Below are positions 55,241-64,000 of a stretch of 64,000 nucleotides of DNA, in pieces (position 1 is the stretch's first letter; each line of letters opens with the position of its first letter). The position numbers were made by a program, and so were the translations under genes. The notes beneath the pieces were generated by a model that did no database searches, had not been told where the DNA came from, and saw only the letters and a list, made by a program, of their open reading frames with translations. The DNA comes from Auricularia sp. M13 (lineage: Eukaryota > Basidiomycota > Agaricomycetes > Auriculariales > Auriculariaceae), in NCBI GenBank assembly GCA_037042915.1, contig CM073199.1, forward strand, positions 1,984,001 to 2,048,000, in the 5' to 3' direction.

Positions 55241-55370
55241 CTCAACGATCGGTGGATACATTTTTGTGATCTGGCAACCACACGTGGGTGTTGCTAGTTT
55301 TACCGTTCAACCTCTGTGACAGAGAAGAAAATTTCCTGGGTGAAATGTTTGCCTCTGAACCCAGTCTGTT

Positions 55371-56153
55371 TACTATTCCGGACCAGGTAGCGCGCACTTT
55401 CGCCTGCCGCCTCCCTCACTTGCCCGATGACCCTCGGCTCATCTGAGCAAGATTCATCGTCATCTAATACGATAGTATTTGGGCGACTAAATTTTTTCGA
55501 GGGGACTCAACGAGAGAGCAAGAGATGCCGGCTACTGACGGGGATGCGCGCACTTCCGGTGAGCCTTTGATGGGCCGCATCCGAGTTCGGCCAGGGCCTC
55601 GGATGCTCGATCCCTCGCTGCACAGAGTATTTCGCCTCGGAACCTGGTCCACATTTACTTTTAGCACATATTTCGTTGATAAAAGTGAGAAACAGCAAGG
55701 AGTGCTACTGGTAGTCGACTTCATGTGAACCATGCCCGGAATCATTGTACATCACCGATGACGGATCGAGCCCGACCGAGGCAAGGCAATCCCACCAAAT
55801 ACCGTACCTTCGACGGTCTCACCGTAGAGCAGAGACGACGTCTCGGTAACGTGGATTATACGTTAATGGTAGTGTAAGAAAGCATTTTGGAGAATATAGG
55901 GACAGAGTGGCTCGCCCACGGATGGGAATCAACTCTTTTGACGCATGGGTGTGTAACTGGCCGAGATGTCTGAATTCTTGCTACTGCCCAAGACGCCCGT
56001 GCAAGACCGGATTTGGCATACAAGATTGAAAGGGCCTATAGAAGCCAATTATATTTTTTCTTAGGGCATTGCGCAACGGATAGGACGGCGGGAAAGTGAT
56101 TGCTGAAAGTGCGCGCTTCCCGGGGGGTGCGCGCTTCCTGGTCCGGAATAGTA
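55371..56153. mobile_element. Non-autonomous element with 27-bp terminal inverted repeats (MITE-like)
   Basis: The 27-nt ends at 55371-55397 and 56127-56153 are inverted copies with one mismatch (outermost TACTATTCCGGACCAGG). The right end has an extra nearby copy of the inner part (AGCGCGCACTTT) at about 56103-56118. The 783-bp interior has no transposase-like frame. No convincing target duplication was found at the edges. The superfamily is unassigned. Confidence 0.6.
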
Positions 56154-56207
56154 ATTGATAACCGGTTCGATACTGAAATTGTGATGGGACAGTAGGCTCA
56201 ACTAAGC

Positions 56208-57007
56208 CGCCGGCTCCGCCCGGCGCCCTCCTCCGGAGGGGCTTATACGTTTGTGCTCCGAACGAGGGGGTTTGAATTTGCATCCTACCTCCTCAACCTC
56301 TTGTTTCTCACCATCATATATATATATCATCCGAAAGAGGAGAAGCTAATCTATTTTATGGTGATTTATTCATAGTTATATCTAAGCATTCTGGAGCAAA
56401 CGAAGCCAGGTAAGTGGTGGTGTTGATTTCAAGCAGCCACCATTTCGCCGGCATTATCGGTGCCAGGTAATCAAACTTGCTTCAGAATTAAATTCCTAAG
56501 GCATGTAATAAAAGTATTTTCTATGTCTCATGAGGGATATGTGAGGGGATATCACAGCAGAGACGTTATGTGCTCGCCAGTGGCTGACAAGCGACGGGTC
56601 GGCTAATGCCGAACGGGTCTGGGTTGCGCAAGGCATCCCTCCAGCGCGGAATGCTCCTCCACACAGCCAAGAAAAGCTTCCCCTACGAATTTCAACTTGT
56701 TTATGGGTATATATAAGCGGAATATAGCTTTATAGAAGCTCAAGTGTACTGGAATAAGCTCTTACAATTTAATTAAGTGTTAAGATGAATTTCCTGTACG
56801 GCGAGATGCCGCCTCCCTGCAACCGTCCATTTTCAATATTTGTGTAAACCGAGTATACAGATCGGTAGAGAGGCTTCTCCCAAACAATATTCCCCAGTAT
56901 AGCGAAGGGAGAAATGTAGGGGATAAAGAGCAAAATGGAAGATTCAAACCCCCTGTTTTCGGGCACTTTGTCACAAACCCCTCCGGAGGAGGGCGCCGGA
57001 ACCGGCG
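56208..57007. mobile_element. Second element with ~70-bp imperfect terminal inverted repeats
   Basis: The ends at about 56208-56277 and 56938-57007 are inverted copies with a perfect 20-bp core (GGCGCCCTCCTCCGGAGGGG) and a second matching block (GGGGGTTTGAAT) further in. The core itself contains CCTCCGGAGG, so it can form a hairpin. The interior is AT-rich and without a long coding frame. It starts 55 bases after the first element, and the two ends differ in sequence, so they are different families. Confidence 0.6.
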
Positions 57008-57265
57008 TGGTTTGGTCCGAACCTAATGGGACAGGTTCTTCTGATTAGGTGGGAGGCTCGGCCACTGGACGGGCCTGGATGTTTTGCCGCGCGTGCCGCG
57101 CATGTGGTGCGCAGACAATATCTCTACAGAAACATGGCCAATTCCGTTAATTTCTAGAGCAAATTGTAGAGTCAAGTGTGGGCCACAAGTTACAGATGCA
57201 GGGTAAGCCAAATAGGCAATAGAAAGATGTTAGGAAAATTATCAGTATTCTGGGATGTATAGTTC

Positions 57266-58672
57266 CGTGGACAGCCACGCGCGGCACTGCGCGGCACTTG
57301 CGCGGCACTGTGCAGCACCCTACCACCACACCAGCCCAGCACCCCAACAACACATTATGGACATATCTCATGGTTTGGATGTGCACCCCACACCCTCTGA
57401 CCATGCTATACTCAATGGTTTCAAGTGGGGAGGTTGCTAGATGCCTGGGCACCAATGCGCGGCATGCGGCACTTCTCCTGCTGGGTTTGAAATGCGCGGC
57501 ACCCCTTGCTGCTTCAACCACAGCTTCTGTAGTTCTGAAACATGTCCAGAGCATCATATTAGACTTATATGATCCACATATAGTCAAGAAATAGTGTTGG
57601 ATTGTGTTAGTTCATGAGATGTGGTTGAGGGGTAAAACTGCCCCTTTACCACCCAAGCCCAGTGCACACCCAAAACACCATTTAGGCATCCACTATGGAC
57701 TGGACTAGCTGGGACCAAGCTATGGAGCATGTCCAGACTGTTTGTAACACTACAGATGCTGCTGAGGGCACTGGGTGCACATGCGCGGCACGCGCGGCAC
57801 TTCTCCTGCTGGGTTTGAAATGCGCGGCACTCTCTCCTGCTCCAACCGAAGCTCCTGTAGTTCTGGAACTTGTTCATTCCATGTTATTACACTACTTTGT
57901 TGACAATGGTACAGCAGAAAGCCTCTAGGGTACCATGGATAACTCCAAATTGTTGGGGGGCAAAACAGCCACTTTAGCACCCGAGTCTGAGGCACACCCA
58001 AGACACCTTGTTGGCAACAAGATAAGGACTGGAATAGCTGAGATAGTACTATTGACCAAGTCTAGACTGTTTGGAAGACTTCAGGTCTTGTTGTGGGTGC
58101 AGGGTGCACATGTGCAGCACGCGCGGCACTTCTCCCACTGAGTTTGAAATGCGCGGCACTCTCCTCAACTCTCCCTAGGGCCTCTCTAGTTCTGAAACCT
58201 GTTCAGGTCATGCTATTGTGATTAAGGGGGGCCAAGGATATGGTGAGAGTAAGTGCAGAATCAGTTGGCCTGCTCTTGTACTGGCAGCCAAGTTGGTGGG
58301 CAGGTCTGTGCCTAGTATTCCACCCCTGAATACTCATCTCATGAACTAACACAATCCAACACTATTTCTTGACTATATGTGGATCATATAAGTCTAATAT
58401 GATGCTCTGGACATGTTTCAGAACTACAGAAGCTGTGGTTGAAGCAGCAAGGGGTGCCGCGCATTTCAAACCCAGCAGGAGAAGTGCCGCGCATGCCGCG
58501 CATTGGTGCCCAGGCATCTAGCAACCTCCCCACTTGAAACCATTGAGTATAGCATGGTCAGAGGGTGTGGGGGTGCACATCCAAACCATGAGATATGTCC
58601 ATAATGTGTTGTTGGGGTGCTGGGCTGGTGTGGTGGTAGGGTGCTGCACAGTGCCGCACAAGTGGCTGTACA
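57266..58672. repeat. Large palindrome built on a ~327-bp tandem repeat with GCGCGGCAC motifs
   Basis: Arms of about 340-356 bp (57266-57621 and 58335-58672) are near-identical inverted copies. They differ mainly in the number of 11-12-bp GCGCGGCACTT units at the outer end (three on the left, one on the right). The 713-bp spacer holds two more divergent direct copies of the inner part of the left arm: the block around GCGGCACTTCTCC...TTTGAAATGCGCGGCAC recurs at about 57469, 57797 and 58123, spaced roughly 327 bp. The motif GCGCGGCAC occurs in pairs within each unit and again at about 58837-58862. No gene is seen. It could be a satellite-like array, a foldback element, or both. Confidence 0.75.
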
Positions 58673-59376
58673 CTGCTGCGCCACAGCCACATACTTTTTT
58701 TTGATAGTCCTCCCAATACTTGAGGAACTCTTTCCCTCACATGGTGTCTGGAGAGGGCTCAGTTTTCCCTGCTGATTGATCTTTCAAAATCTGCTTTAGC
58801 TGCAATAATCATGGAGATATGGCCTGTGCACCACTGCGCGGCACATGCGCAGCACGCGCGGCAAAACCTCCTCGCCCCCACTGGACTGCATTGGGTTGTG
58901 TTATTGTTTTTTCGACGACGTAGATCATCGGCGATAGACTATAATGAGAGCGCCGTCAGACTCGTCGCTGGGACATCGTGTGAGTGTTGCAATTGCAGAC
59001 TGCAGGACGGGACATGGAGAACGCACAGAACGGCAATCTCGTCCGGCTCGTGTCCTTCGGGAGCTCCATCGTCGCTTGCGCTCACCGCTGGCTGGGAGTT
59101 GTTAATGTTATGCTGTTCTTCGAGCTGGTCTGTCATCTGGAAACGTCTCAGAAAGAATGGGGAATGTCGGATACCCGAGCACTGACAGCAGGCTCAGCTG
59201 GACGGTTCTGAGTGTACAGTTGAAGTGTAAGAGGTTGGCTTTGGATATCAAGCACCAACCAAGATCCCGAATGAAAGCATGGAATAGTGACTGCAAATAA
59301 AATACATATGCGAGGGGAGAGTCTTGCACTACAATACAGTCCTAGCCGGCGCAATCTATGTATAGAGCAATAATAA
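58673..59376. other. intergenic region between repeats and polymerase gene
   Basis: The left part carries stray GCGCGGCAC units. The right part is the 3' flank of the polymerase gene. No supportable coding region is present. Confidence 0.45.
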
Positions 59377-62300
59377 TCATACTTTTGAAGCGACCTTCGC
59401 CGTCGTCCGCGCTCTCGTCCCAGCACCGCCCGAATAATCCCTATTAGTCGCCAACTTCGCCATGAGCTTGACCTCGCCGAACTCCTGCGTCGCCTGGGCC
59501 TTCAAGAAATGGGACGTCGTCGCACGATGCGCCAGGTGGTCCGGGGCCTCGTAGGTCGGCGAGCGCGGCAGCGGGTCGGGCGGCGCGTGCGGCGGCCCGC
59601 CCTGTGGCCATAACGAGCCGCCGTGTGTCTTCTCGAGGATCCCCTGCATGTCGAGGCTTTCGCCGGGAGCGAGCGGGTGCGGCTGCGACGGCGTGACGCA
59701 GGGCATGTCGACCTCCTTGCGCAGGAGCCAGTCCACATCGACCGCGGAAAAGAACGCGACGCCCTGCGGGAGATCGTCCATGCCCAAGCGCCACGCGAAC
59801 TGACAGCGCGTCCAGAGGTTGGCGATCTGCAGTGCCAGCGCCGCGCGGTACTTGTCCTCCTCGACGACGAGATACCGGAGCTCGTCGTGCACCGAAATGA
59901 GGTAGCGCGCCTTGATGTCGTACGTTTTCAGCAGGTACTCCATCGACACGATGAGCAAGTGGAGGTAGTCGACGCCAGAGGACTGCACGACCCAGTTGAT
60001 GCGCGAGGGAAGGTAGTCAGAGCCGAACGTCTGGGGGAGATACTCCTTGGCAAGCGCGTCCGTCACCCCACAGCCAAGTGCAGGAGTCTGCGGACGGTCG
60101 GACATGGCAATCTCTTCAAGCTTGTTGAAGACGTAGCTCTCGGAACCGCCGAACCAGAATTTGCGGTCGAAAATGTCCGTGCGATGGGTGTTGCGCCCCT
60201 TGGTCCTCGCGTAGAGCTCGGTCGCTAGCTCCTGTGCCCTCTCCAGAGACATTCCGGGATTCGACTGCAGAAGCAGCAGAGACGCGTGCTTCATGCCTGC
60301 ACCGTAGATACGAGAGTAGTTGAACACCTTGGCATCATTTCTCGAAATACCCAGGATGCTCGCCGTCTTCGAGTGCAAATCCGTGCCGGCGGCCTTGGTG
60401 CCCTCGAGCGTCATCCAGCCTATGGCTGTGGCACCGTGCAACCCAAACTGCGCGTCACCCATGACGCTCGAGATCCAGAGCTCCTCCGAGTCCACGTCGG
60501 CGCCAACAATGGCGTACCCAGGCGGCGCGCGCACCATCGCCTTGAGCTCCGATCCAATGCGGTTGGCCTTCGCGTTCGACGCCGTAAGCCACGTCTTCTC
60601 TATCGCCCGGCGGGTGACGGTGCCCATCGTGATAACCTGCGGTATAATGATGCCCCACTTCTCGCCGACCTGAAGCTTACTCCTGTCGACCCCCATGCGA
60701 AGGCGCTCCTTGTCGTACACCACGAGCTGCTGCAAAACGCGGTCGCGCGCAGAGACCCAGTAGCTGCTCTGGGCATTGAGATCGATGGCCAAGCGCGTCG
60801 TCTCAGACGGGCTGGTCATCGTGCCGTCCTGCGCGTACTTCATAAACGTCTTGCTGAGCGGATTGCCGACGTTAGCCTCCTCGCCGTCCTTGTGCGGCAG
60901 CTTGAAGAACGCAAACTCGCCGAGCATCGGCCCAAGGGCCTCAACATCATGAGCATCGGTGAACTCGCGTGCCTTCTCCTGCGTCGGCTGCTTATCGAGC
61001 TCCGCGCGCGGCACGCGGTACATCCAGCCGTGCTCGCGGCTGCGAAATAGCGGGTAGCCGCGCCAGCCGAGCTTGAGCAGCAGCGGCGCGACACTCGTGC
61101 GCGTCGTCAGGTCCAGCTCGTCCAGCGCGTTCTCGTCGAATGGCGCTGGCACCGAGTCGCCCTGCGAAACGGGCAGCAGCTCGCGGTACCACGTCGGCAC
61201 GCACAGCTGGCGCGCGTGCTCGTAGCTGCCGGGCACAGGCGTCCAGTCGAGCTGGTCGCCCCACCACGTGTCGTCACCCGGCGCGCCCTTCGCAATACCC
61301 GGAACAGGCTGCGGCCGCCCCGCACGCGCAACCTCTCGCGCGATGTCCCAAAGAGCCGCGTCCATCTTGGCCACGTCCGGACTGGACGGGCGCGTGACGC
61401 AGAGCTCGTACATGAGATCGCGCCCCGCCTGCCCGCCGCGGAAGGAGAACATGCCGTTGGCGATGAGGCGCGCGTTGCTCCTCATGAAAATTGACTTGAC
61501 CTTCTTCTCCTTAATCGGGGAAAAGAACGTGAGGCGGCCGTCGGTGACGGCGTCGAGCTCGGGGCACGGGATCGCCGACGCCTCGTCCGTCGTGCCTTTT
61601 GGGACGCCGTACACCCAGCATCCGTCCGCCTTGCGAAAGACCGGGTATCCGAAGAAACGCGTCTGCATGAGCATGGGCACGATGTCGCGCTTGTTGACGA
61701 TGGACGTCGTGCCCTTGTACAGCTCGGCGAGCCAGGCGGGGATCTGCGGGAGGACGAGCGTCTTACGGTGCGAGCGCGAGGTGAGCGGCTTGGGCGTCCA
61801 GTCGAGCTGGGAGAGCCAGACGTCATTCGCCCATTTCGGTTTCTTCTCGATTTCGGGCGAGAAGCTGGACAGCTTGACGGCGTCCTTGGCGAGTTGCAGG
61901 AGGCTGATCTTGACGGCACGCTCGAGCTCACGGAACTTGGCCTCCGCGCTCTGAAGGTACTTCTCCCACTCTTGGTTGACGGTCAGGAACGCGCTGCCCA
62001 TGCTCAACACACCGGCGAAGGAGACCGGGCTCGGACATGCTGCGGTGAACTTGGGAAACACCGCGCGGTAGACGGCGTACGTCGTCTTGACGTCCGTCGC
62101 GCAGTACGTGAGGTACTTATCCAAGTTGCCAAAGATCTCCTCGCGCGAGGCAACCAGAAAATCGTTGCGCACGGCCTTCTTGACGACGATGCCGCAGTGC
62201 AGCAACGCGACGTCCGCGAGCGAGTTGGCCGACGTCAGCTCCTCCCACCGCTTCTCGTCCACGTTCGAGTCACCGTTTTGGCTGAGCCGCTCTAGGCTGT

Positions 62301-63510
62301 CCATGAGGTCGCCGCGCAGGTTGGCAAGATCACTCTGTGCGTCATCGTCCTCCGCCGCTGCCAGCTTGCTCTCGGTGTCCTCGAGCATATTCTGCACAAC
62401 CTCGATGGTCTCCTTCTTCTCCTTCTTCCACTTCATCCAAGCGGGGCGCTGGTGGGACGAGATGCCCTTGACGGCGACGTGGAGGGACATGGTGTCGATG
62501 AAGCGGGTTGCAGAACGCTCAAGGTGGTATTCTTCGCGAATGCGCGCGCGGTCGTAAGAGACGTTATGACCGACGACGAGGCGAGGGACAGACGGGTTGC
62601 CGAGCGGAATGAGTTGCTCCATTTCGTCCGTTTCCCCGAGGAGCCAGGGAGATACCCACGAATACCAGTGTGTAGGCGAGAGCGCAGTAGCCATAACGGC
62701 AAAAGGCGATATATGGGGCATGGTTTCGACATCGAAGCAGAGCAATTCCTCGTCCGGAGTGTCGACCTGCACGAAATAGTCCTCGGCCACATTTTTGCCT
62801 CGGTGATACTTTGTCCAGCCCGAATGCTGCAGGTTCCAGTGACCAGGCAGACGTTGCACGCGCTTGATATTCACAAAGTCTTTCGCCATGGAGAGGTACG
62901 GCTCTGCAATGTTACTGCCGACATTGTGAAAATGCTCGTCGATAGAGTCTCCTTGAAGCGGAGGCAGGTCGAACGCAATGTCTGGCAGCGCAGAGCCCTG
63001 TTTGGGGTCAAGACCATGCAGAGCGAGATGCTCTTTGGCTATAGCGACAAAGTTCGCTGGCGGCTTTGGGAACGGAGGACCGGGGAATAACTGCTCGTGC
63101 AGGCGGCGCGATAGCAACTGCACACCGACGGCATTGCGCAATGCTGCAGTTTGCATCAGCAAATAGGTATGCGAGAAAGGTGGAGTGGCAGCCATGCAAG
63201 CAAGTCTCAACGGCTCATTGACCGTTCTGCCCTTAATGAGGTACTTTGTACTCACGTGCGGCGGGTTTGCGGGCATTTGCAGGTTCTGTTTAGCGTGTCA
63301 GAAATTATACTGTATGATTAAAAAGTCACACGACGCACCTTGAGCTATCTTCTGCGTGTCGGACACGACCGTTGGCGCCTTTGGCTTCGCGGCAAGGGTC
63401 GCCTTGGACTTTTCCGACTTGCGAGCAGGCTGCGCGTAGGCGAGGGCAGAAAAGGAGCGTGTGAGCGGGGCCACGCGTCGCTGGGTATGCGTGGAGAGCC
63501 GTAGAAGCAT
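59377..63510 (-). CDS. MIP1: Mitochondrial DNA polymerase gamma
   Basis: Exons 63510-63339, 63285-63256 and 63143-59377 give 1322 residues. The N-terminus (MLLRLSTHTQRRVAPLTRSF) is a mitochondrial targeting peptide. The second exon is only 30 nt. After APLRNAVGVQLLSRRLHEQL come the 3'-5' exonuclease motifs: I LLCFDVETMPHISPFAVMAT (DxE), II VVGHNVSYDRARI and III YCATDVKTTYAVY. The family-A polymerase motifs are A GADVDSEELWISSVMGDAQF, B SRNDAKVFNYSRIYGAGMKH and C YLISVHDELRYLV. A fungal C-terminal extension of about 120 residues follows (WLLRKEVDMPCVTPS, YEAPDHLAHRATTSH). Proofreading and synthesis residues are intact, so it should replicate mtDNA in the matrix. Almost the whole protein lies in one 3.8-kb exon, in contrast with intron-rich neighbours. 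Confidence 0.95.
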
Positions 63511-63796
63511 TCGAATGCACAACTCATCCGAAGCCGAGCGCGAGCAAGAACTGAGCACAAGTTGCAAAAACGCCGGCGAATTCCGGTATCACCTTCCCTC
63601 CTTCCTTCAGCCTCGTCCGGGGCTGCTTCAGCTGTATAGCGACACCTCCGTTCAGCAGTGCGGGGTGTATTGCTGTATTATTGCTCTATTTCCGTTATTC
63701 TACTCTGGGATATCACAGAAATCGACATTGGACGAACAATTCGCCCACACATAGACCGCGATACCCTGATAGGCAGACCCGTTGTTCAAGACTGCG
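63511..63796. other. short spacer at right edge
   Basis: Holds the promoter of the polymerase gene and the 3' end of the next gene. Nothing more is seen. Confidence 0.4.
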
Positions 63797-64000
63797 CTAT
63801 CCCATTCCTCTTGCTGATCCTATACATGTGGTCCTGCGACCCTTAGCGGCCAGTGAAGCGGTAGAGCTGTACAGCGGCGTGCTCGCGCAACCGTCGCTCT
63901 CCCGGGCGGCGATGCCCTCGTCAATGTCGCCCCTCAGGATAGCGGACGCGCGCTCTATGCGGCCTGTCGTATACCAGTGGTCGTATGTGTACTCGGGGTT
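63797..64000 (-). CDS. 3' end of a gene entering from the right edge, unidentified
   Basis: Sixty-seven codons before a TAG at 63797 read NPEYTYDHWYTTGRIERASA then ILRGDIDEGIAARES and a low-complexity tail (STPLYSSTASLAAKG). The first part has strong protein character, with conserved-looking aromatic and charged residues. I cannot name a family from so little. A last intron could change the tail. Confidence 0.35.
   Translation of the reverse strand, partial: NPEYTYDHWYTTGRIERASAILRGDIDEGIAARESDGCASTPLYSSTASLAAKGRRTTCIGSARGMG

Noticed and set aside
55464-55745. 93-codon frame inside the first inverted-repeat element
   Set aside because: No transposase or other domain pattern; length is within chance.
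57298-57928. Two plus-strand frames within the palindrome sharing a LLLLGLKCAA segment
   Set aside because: The shared segment follows from the DNA tandem repeat; the third copy is not open in the same way, and there is no other sign of coding.
55250-59376. Possible LTR retroelement in the repeat block
   Set aside because: The repeats found are inverted, not direct long terminal repeats, and no gag- or pol-like sequence is present.
1-64000. CRISPR arrays, riboswitches, rRNA genes
   Set aside because: None of the required repeat or structural patterns were seen, and CRISPR is not expected in a fungal nuclear genome.

Overview
The window is nuclear DNA of a basidiomycete fungus, most likely an agaricomycete. 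Genes are dense and on both strands. Introns are short (about 45-70 nt, GTRNGY donors) and exons are GC-rich. Several families typical of mushrooms are present: a DUF6533-type membrane protein, another seven-helix membrane protein, F-box and tannase genes, and a fungal PAN3. I cannot name the genus from sequence alone. Most gene models below were spliced by hand from reading frames and splice sites, so exon edges are predictions.

Layout. 0-3 kb: 3' part of a VHS-GAT adaptor gene. 3.3-8 kb (minus): F-box-like protein, a bacterial-type erythromycin-esterase-like enzyme and an O-fucosyltransferase-like membrane protein. 8-13 kb (minus): DUF6533 protein and a C2H2 zinc-finger protein. 13.4-17.7 kb (plus): a seven-repeat Ish1 stress protein and Mcm10. 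17.8-25 kb: a GNAT acetyltransferase, a seven-helix protein, a possible OB-fold protein and the complete deadenylase subunit PAN3. 29-32 kb: a Cid1-type nucleotidyltransferase. 32.5-39 kb: two tandem paralogous SF1 helicases sharing an unusual N-terminal domain. 44-49 kb: a secreted tannase/feruloyl esterase and complex I NDUFV1. 53.5-55.2 kb: CTP:phosphocholine cytidylyltransferase and tRNA-Ile(AAU). 55.3-58.9 kb: a gene-free repeat block with two elements bounded by inverted repeats and a large palindrome built on a ~327-bp tandem unit. 59.4-63.5 kb: mitochondrial DNA polymerase gamma. The 3' end of a further gene lies at the right edge.

The most unusual content is seven small multi-exon coiled-coil genes scattered between 25.8 and 53 kb. 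They fall into two groups. Group I (three genes) ends in a six-cysteine cluster spaced like a fungal Zn2Cys6 domain, but at the C-terminus, followed by a conserved acidic tail. Group II (four genes, all minus strand) shares a repeated exon plan with an ELLQLYR-type heptad exon and mostly a basic C-terminus. I do not recognise either group as a named family. They look like a local, lineage-specific expansion of probably nuclear proteins.

The housekeeping genes serve separate pathways (mRNA deadenylation, 3' tailing, replication initiation, mtDNA replication, complex I, phosphatidylcholine synthesis) and are not an operon-like unit. RNA-linked functions (PAN3, Cid1-type enzyme, two UPF1/NAM7-like helicases) do fall within one 17-kb stretch, which may be chance.
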